Part shown: piece by piece, positions 32,008-36,485 of the stretch
Layout of the letters: every line of letters begins with the position of its first letter
Position numbering within the stretch: the stretch's first letter is position 1
Assembly: GCF_001006485.1 (NCBI RefSeq)
Contig: NZ_JUET01000093.1
Coordinates: 1 to 36,485, forward strand
Source: Tannerella forsythia
GTDB taxonomy: Bacteria > Bacteroidota > Bacteroidia > Bacteroidales > Tannerellaceae
Reading direction: 5' to 3'
Length of the DNA stretch: 36,485 nucleotides
The notes under the pieces: generated by a model
Told to the model about the DNA's origin: nothing
The model's input: only the letters and a program-made list of their open reading frames with translations
Database searches by the model: none
Translations under genes and position numbers: made by a program

Positions 32008-34062
32008 TTATTCTGTAATCAGAGAGAAGTCACCGATTCTTACGGGCGGATTCAGAACGATACTCTTTGCTGCAAGGCGAAGCGTTTTTCCTTCGACTGG
32101 TTGGGCAAACCACACGTCTCGCATGACCGGATTGTTGCGAATGTTTGAGAACTCTCCTTGGGCTACTTCTTTTCCATCGACCAAAACCTGATACGAAGAA
32201 ATATGCCCATCGGCATAGCGTTGCTGGTTGGGTAAATAGCGAAACCCAACGATTTTTTTCTTTTCTTTCAACCTGACAATCAACGAGTTCTCACCCTGAG
32301 GCAAGGCATACAGTGTCGTTCCGTCCCCATCGAAAAGTGCGATCATTTTATCATCTGTCATTTCATAAGACGATGCAGGAAGATCGAGTTCGGCCACAGT
32401 AACCGGACTCCATCTCCGGAATGTTTCATCATAACAAGCTGCTTTGATTCGGCCTTTTTGTGCAAATGAGAATGGGTGATCGTAACGTGCCGATTCGAGT
32501 GTAGGCCGTGAATCGTCCGTTGTATAATACACAACCGAGTTTTTATCGCCCGACAGAATCATTACCTCATCCTTCTCGTTGCGAATGATACGCGGTTCAA
32601 CCATCAGCGCCGGTGCCAGAAAAGCCTCCACATTATTGATGCAGAGCGGACCACGGGCATCGAGAAAACGTATCCGAAACTGTTTTGAGGTCACGGTCCG
32701 GAAACGGACGATACGCTTATAACCGACCGTTGTCGTAGAATCATAAGCCTCGACAGGCACCCACTGACCTTCGTGCTCGGCTTCGATAACAAACGAACGA
32801 ACCCGTTGTCCCAATGGGATATATTCCTGAATCAGAAAGCGATTCAGAGCTGTCGGCTCCGAAAAGGAGAATGTCAGATCACCGCTTACTTCGCCATCTG
32901 CCGTAGCCCAGTAAGTATCCCAATCTCCGTCAAGCACCTGCCTGGCGGCGTACTTACTTCCCCGCCCAACCGATGCTTTAACCGTAGCTCGAGCAAGCAG
33001 ATTTTCTTTCAAATCGTTGCGAATCGTTTCGGCCCATTCCATCACCCGTGCCGAGTCGAAGGGATGGATCGTACCGCGCAGAGAGATCGGGAAGTTCAGA
33101 ATCAGATTCGCGTTATGCCCCACGCTGCGATAGTAGTAATCGACCATCTGCGAGAGTGTGCGTACCTGATGGTCTTCGCCGGCATGATAGAACCATCCCG
33201 GACGTATGGATACATCAACTTCGCCGCCGAGCCATCTTGAGCCGTTCTCGTCGCCCCACTGACTTTGTTTATAATGATCATGATACTCCGGCTCGGTTCC
33301 GAAAATGCTCCATTGCGTATCGCCGGCCCATCCGCTTTCATTGCCGATCCACCGAATATCGGGCACTGTCCCACCGAAGATCATCGCATCAGGATGTTTT
33401 TCTTTGATGATTTCGCGTGCTTTTTCGTAGTTGTAATATGTCACCGCATCGATCGAACGTTTCTCATTGGCACCACCATACCAGCCGTCGCCGCCATTCG
33501 CCCCGTCAAACCAGAACTCGAAGAGCGATCCATAGTTCGACGACAATTCACGTATTTGGTTATGGTACGCCTCCACGTATCCCGGACGACCGTATTCGGC
33601 ATGATTCCGATCCCACGGCGAGAGATAAACACCAAACTTCAAGTCATATTTCTTACACGCTTCGGAAAGATCGCGTACCACATCGCCCTTGCCGTCTCTC
33701 CATGGCGAATTTTTCACACTGTATTTCGTGGTTTCCGTCGGCCAGAGGCAAAAACCGTCATGGTGCTTCGTCGTAATGACAATACCTCTGAATCCGGCGG
33801 CCTTGATGATGCGCGCCCATTGATCGCAATCCAGATTTTCCGGATTAAATGTCGATGCGGGCGTATCACCATAGCCCCATTCAAGATCGTTGAACGTATT
33901 CAACCCAAAATGTACAAAAGCATACATCTCCGTTTTATGCCAGGCAACCTGCTCAGGCGCAGGAACCGGCAAAACAGGCGCCGGAGCTTCGAAAACTCTG
34001 TTCTCACACTCTAAAAGAGAGCCTGTTATACAACCGACAACAAGAAATTGTTTTATATTCAT
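32008..34062 (-). CDS. GH29 alpha-L-fucosidase with C-terminal discoidin-type modules
   Basis: 684 residues. The catalytic GH29 domain covers about 35-345, with [30 protein letters not shown] (98-110) and [10 protein letters not shown], where Asp186 is the expected nucleophile. An F5/8 type C-like domain follows (about 350-480), then a chitobiase C-terminal-like strand domain ([12 protein letters not shown] near 520) and a second discoidin-like end domain. This order is typical of GH29 subfamily B enzymes acting on fucosylated host glycans. The signal region is odd: Cys19 is preceded by Glu (SLLEC), which does not fit a lipobox, while VVGC (Cys11) leaves a very short hydrophobic core. Export or lipidation may be impaired. 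Confidence 0.88.
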   Translation of the reverse strand: MNIKQFLVVGCITGSLLECENRVFEAPAPVLPVPAPEQVAWHKTEMYAFVHFGLNTFNDLEWGYGDTPASTFNPENLDCDQWARIIKAAGFRGIVITTKHHDGFCLWPTETTKYSVKNSPWRDGKGDVVRDLSEACKKYDLKFGVYLSPWDRNHAEYGRPGYVEAYHNQIRELSSNYGSLFEFWFDGANGGDGWYGGANEKRSIDAVTYYNYEKAREIIKEKHPDAMIFGGTVPDIRWIGNESGWAGDTQWSIFGTEPEYHDHYKQSQWGDENGSRWLGGEVDVSIRPGWFYHAGEDHQVRTLSQMVDYYYRSVGHNANLILNFPISLRGTIHPFDSARVMEWAETIRNDLKENLLARATVKASVGRGSKYAARQVLDGDWDTYWATADGEVSGDLTFSFSEPTALNRFLIQEYIPLGQRVRSFVIEAEHEGQWVPVEAYDSTTTVGYKRIVRFRTVTSKQFRIRFLDARGPLCINNVEAFLAPALMVEPRIIRNEKDEVMILSGDKNSVVYYTTDDSRPTLESARYDHPFSFAQKGRIKAACYDETFRRWSPVTVAELDLPASSYEMTDDKMIALFDGDGTTLYALPQGENSLIVRLKEKKKIVGFRYLPNQQRYADGHISSYQVLVDGKEVAQGEFSNIRNNPVMRDVWFAQPVEGKTLRLAAKSIVLNPPVRIGDFSLITE

Positions 34063-34095
34063 TGCTAATATTGTTTATCATGATGAATGACCACA

Positions 34096-34103
34096 CAAAG
34101 ATA
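34096..34103 (-). promoter_or_regulatory. Bacteroidales -7 box for the fucosidase gene
   Basis: On the minus strand the box reads TATCTTTG, about 34 bases before the ATG at 34062, giving a short leader. Confidence 0.5.
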
Positions 34104-34237
34104 TAACTTTTTTTGAGAAGGATGCTTCTTTTAACGATTTACGGGCCATTTTTTGAGATGCAAAAAGCCAAACTATAAAAATGGGCGTTGCGTTGAAATG
34201 TTTCCGATCAAATAAATCGTGCGTACGTTGCGTAACC

Positions 34238-34286
34238 TTTGCGTTCTTTGCGGTGATCTTACTGCCAAGTTCGCAAAGGACGCAAA
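34238..34286. repeat. 15-bp inverted repeat of the gcgttctttgcg type
   Basis: tttgcgttctttgcg (34238-34252) pairs with cgcaaaggacgcaaa (34272-34286) with one G-T type mismatch. Such cctttgcgttctttgcg wording is common in short interspersed repeats between Bacteroidales genes. It lies between the divergent fucosidase and lipoprotein promoters. Confidence 0.5.
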
Positions 34287-34301
34287 AAAACAGACAAAAT
34301 A

Positions 34302-34334
34302 TTTGCATATTCTCAAAAAATGTTTCTAACTTTG
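34302..34334 (+). promoter_or_regulatory. Complete Bacteroidales promoter (-33 TTTG and -7 TAACTTTG)
   Basis: TTTG at 34302-34305 and TAACTTTG at 34327-34334 are separated by 21 bases, close to the known spacing of the Bacteroides consensus. It is the best promoter in the window and drives the lipoprotein-protease operon, with a leader of about 140 bases. Confidence 0.65.
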
Positions 34335-34358
34335 TAGTATCATCAAAAACGCAAGGCT

Positions 34359-34430
34359 ATGGAAATAACAACCGACACTCCACCCGACAATTTGATGCGC
34401 CTCGCAAACTGCAACGGAGGCGCAGCGTAA
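34359..34430 (+). CDS. 23-codon leader ORF before the lipoprotein-protease operon
   Basis: The ATG at 34359 is about 25 bases from the -7 box, the same spacing as the SusC leader ORFs. The peptide begins MEITTDTPPDNLMRLANC and ends in GGAA. It could be a short leader peptide or chance. There are no modification genes around it, so a peptide natural product is not supported. Confidence 0.25.
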   Translation: MEITTDTPPDNLMRLANCNGGAA

Positions 34431-34483
34431 AAGAAATATCCGGAACGCGGAAAACAAGTATAAACGTTTAAAAACAGAAAAAC

Positions 34484-34909
34484 ATGAAACAGAAAATTAT
34501 TTTATGGATAGGTGCCCTGCTTTTACTAACAGCAGGAACGGGATGCGAGAAGAACAAGGACTACGAGGTTCCTACCCAGCTGACCGGTACCCGGTGGGAA
34601 CTGGCCGGAATAGTAGATGCAAAGACCGGGAAAATAACCCCCCTTGCACCCAAAGGCTGCTACGGATTTAAATTTATTTCCGAGACAGAAGCAAAAGGAG
34701 GAACAGTGCTTAATCAAATGACAGTTCATCTTACAACTCCTCCGTTCATTGGTATAGTAACAATGATTGGAGATGAAGAAAACGGTGACGCCGCATTGTT
34801 CTATCGCATTATAAAAACACTCGAATCATACACATGGGAGAAAAATGAACTGAAATTTTTCTACGACAATAAACAATATTACTTACTTTATAAATACTCG
34901 AAACCATGA
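34484..34909 (+). CDS. META/lipocalin-like lipoprotein paired with a secreted protease
   Basis: 141 residues with a lipoprotein signal ending AGTGC (Cys21). The body begins LTGTRWELAGIVDAKTGKI, the start typical of META or lipocalin-like small beta-barrel lipoproteins in Bacteroidales, and ends with ENELKFFYDNKQYYLLYK-type strands (residues 121-137). Its stop overlaps the protease ATG (ATGA), so the two are made together. META-like proteins elsewhere include envelope-stress and protease-related factors; a chaperone or inhibitor role for the protease is possible but not shown. Confidence 0.65.
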   Translation: MKQKIILWIGALLLLTAGTGCEKNKDYEVPTQLTGTRWELAGIVDAKTGKITPLAPKGCYGFKFISETEAKGGTVLNQMTVHLTTPPFIGIVTMIGDEENGDAALFYRIIKTLESYTWEKNELKFFYDNKQYYLLYKYSKP

Positions 34910-36485
34910 AAAAGACTATATTCTCTATTTTAGGCTACTTGTTTTTTATACAATTCCTAAGCGCGCAAATAACGACCCATGAAGTTCCTTTTAGCTTTGG
35001 TAGCACTCCGTCTCAATTATTAAGAAGTATTTCTACGCAAGAGCTATCTGCACCGGATATGGCGATAATACGGGCAGAAGATAAAGTCAATGACACTCTG
35101 CCGGGTGGCCCTTTGCGATTTGCCTATCCCGTAAAAGTGCATTATACATTGGCTAATTCCGGGGTGTGGCAAACGTTGAAAGACGGCAGCAAATTGTGGA
35201 GGCTAAAGGTCAGATTGCCGGGAGCCCTTTCTACGAACGCTCTATACGATAAGTTCTTGTTGCCTAAAGGAGCAAAGTTCTATGTGTACAGCGAAGAAAC
35301 AAGACAATCTATCGGGGCCATAACCTCCGAGTACCTTAATAACGAATCAAACGGTGCATTTGAATTTTCAACCGGCTTGATATATGGAGAAACAGTTACT
35401 TTCGAATATTATCAACCGGAGACCGTGCGTGAAGAAGCCATTATATCCATCGCTCGCATCGACTATGGATACAGGTATGTTAATAATCCGTATACTCCCC
35501 GAACAAGGCCTTTCAACGACTCCGGCGATTGCCAGGTAAATGTAAATTGTCCGGAGGGAGCGAATTGGAGAATGGAAAAGGACGCTATTGCCAGAATTAT
35601 GGTTGTCTCGGATTACGGATCAGGATGGTGCTCCTGTTCATTGGTCAATAACACCAATAACGACAACACCCCCTACGTATTGACAGCAAATCATTGTTTG
35701 CAAAACAGTTATGGTCAAAATCTGTTCGATGCAATCAGTAATCCGAACGCCTCTCAATGGGTTTTTTATTGGGGGTATGAACATCCGGGTTGTTCCAACG
35801 GAAACGAGCCGGTTCATCGATCAACGGTTGGGGCTACCGTAGTCGCAAATAATGAAGTATCTGATTTTGCTTTACTTCGATTAACGCAAGACCCTCGTAA
35901 TTTAACCGGATTTACCCCTTATTACTTAGGTTGGGATCATTCCGGTAATTCGGGAACAGGCGGTGTCGGTATTCATCATCCGAAAGGAGATGTAAAAAAG
36001 ATAGCAACATATAATACATCTCCCATTAATTCTACTTGTATGAATAATAATTATTGGATGACCGGATTTATAAAAACGGGAGCTGATCACCATTCAATAA
36101 TGGAACCCGGGTCATCTGGTTCCCCTTTAATTAACTCACAGAGAAAGGTTATTGGGCAACTTTTAGGTCCTGGCAACTTACAACTATGTCCTGAACATTT
36201 ATGTGGAAATAATCCTGAATTACAAAGAGTTTCTTACGGCAAATTCAGTGTTTCCTGGACGGGCAACGGCGCTACCGACTCGAGAAGGCGGTTAAGGGAT
36301 TGGCTTGATCCACAGGGGATAAATCCTCAAACATTAAATGGTATAGGAGTACTCTCCATCTCCGGCCCTTCGTCCGTCTGCGATCAAGCAACCTATACGG
36401 TAGAAAACCTGCCGGCGGGAGCTATCGTGGAGTGGAGCGTATCCAATCCAAATGTTGCTACGATCAGTAATAACGGACTGTTACG
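34906..36485 (+). CDS. Secreted trypsin-like (lysyl-endopeptidase-like) serine protease, cut by window end
   Basis: The frame is open from ATG 34906 to the window end (526 residues so far). A signal peptide ends FLSAQ (21), followed by a propeptide-like region to about residue 220. The catalytic triad is visible: His263 in LTANHCL, Asp320 in SDFALLRL and Ser404 in PGSSGSPLIN. This layout and the Cys pairs (GWCSCSLVNN, VNCPEG) fit the Achromobacter lysyl endopeptidase-like S1 group found in Bacteroidetes. After about residue 480 a PKD- or Ig-like domain starts (SGPSSVCDQATYTVENLPAG). A C-terminal sorting domain may lie beyond the window. Cleavage specificity is not proven. Confidence 0.8.
   Translation, partial: MKKTIFSILGYLFFIQFLSAQITTHEVPFSFGSTPSQLLRSISTQELSAPDMAIIRAEDKVNDTLPGGPLRFAYPVKVHYTLANSGVWQTLKDGSKLWRLKVRLPGALSTNALYDKFLLPKGAKFYVYSEETRQSIGAITSEYLNNESNGAFEFSTGLIYGETVTFEYYQPETVREEAIISIARIDYGYRYVNNPYTPRTRPFNDSGDCQVNVNCPEGANWRMEKDAIARIMVVSDYGSGWCSCSLVNNTNNDNTPYVLTANHCLQNSYGQNLFDAISNPNASQWVFYWGYEHPGCSNGNEPVHRSTVGATVVANNEVSDFALLRLTQDPRNLTGFTPYYLGWDHSGNSGTGGVGIHHPKGDVKKIATYNTSPINSTCMNNNYWMTGFIKTGADHHSIMEPGSSGSPLINSQRKVIGQLLGPGNLQLCPEHLCGNNPELQRVSYGKFSVSWTGNGATDSRRRLRDWLDPQGINPQTLNGIGVLSISGPSSVCDQATYTVENLPAGAIVEWSVSNPNVATISNNGLL

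Noticed and set aside
34359-34430. Interpretation of the 23-codon ORF as a RiPP precursor because of its GG ending
   Set aside because: No radical SAM, peptidase-transporter or other modifying gene is nearby. The GG position at the very end leaves no core peptide.
34181-34471. 96-codon plus-strand ORF before the lipoprotein gene
   Set aside because: It runs through an inverted repeat and the promoter at 34302-34334 and has no domain features.

Overview
The window comes from a member of the Bacteroidales. Three SusC/SusD outer-membrane pairs, lipoproteins with Bacteroidales-type lipoboxes, promoters of the TAnnTTTG type, absence of strong Shine-Dalgarno sites and a PcfK-type conjugative-transposon gene block all point there. 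The beta-1,2-glucanase-like (GH144) locus and general gene content fit Parabacteroides best, but the genus is an inference. No tRNA, rRNA or CRISPR array was seen.

Layout. (1) 1-1765, plus strand: a decayed AbiEii-type nucleotidyltransferase toxin gene, an intact PfkB-family kinase and a 30-codon stub overlapping the kinase stop. (2) About 2170-4783, minus strand: the accessory tail of a conjugative transposon (PcfK-like protein and small conserved proteins), visibly degraded by a frameshift and by a deletion that leaves only the start of an ArdA-like gene. (3) 4784-17887: a 12.4-kb cassette bounded by two inverted copies of a 375-bp MITE-like element. It carries two SusC/SusD pairs on the plus strand, without enzymes. 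Both pairs begin with the same roughly 820-bp module: promoter, a small upstream ORF ending in a poly-G tract, alternative hairpins with a T run, signal peptide and N-terminal SusC domain. After that the two SusC proteins are unrelated in detail. (4) 18013-18570: a small membrane protein, followed by a bidirectional terminator. (5) 18773-26318, minus strand: a polysaccharide utilisation locus (SusC, SusD, LamG-type surface lipoprotein, esterase, GH144), probably for beta-1,2-glucan. (6) 26614-34062, minus strand: alpha/beta hydrolase, a purD - membrane protein - YqaA operon, MarC and a multidomain GH29 alpha-L-fucosidase. (7) 34302-end, plus strand: promoter, short leader ORF, a META-like lipoprotein and an overlapping secreted trypsin-like protease that runs off the window.

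How it works together. Regions 3 and 5 are outer-membrane nutrient import systems: SusC is the TonB-dependent channel, SusD its lid, and extra lipoproteins bind glycan at the surface. The GH144 enzyme would cut the glucan, with the esterase probably removing substituents. The most unusual part is the duplicated leader and SusC N-terminal module. Its two copies show coding-type substitutions in a 37/38-codon upstream ORF, different poly-G lengths, a possible attenuator, and a recombination breakpoint inside the conserved TonB-box region. This suggests a switchable or exchangeable expression head placed in front of different SusC bodies.
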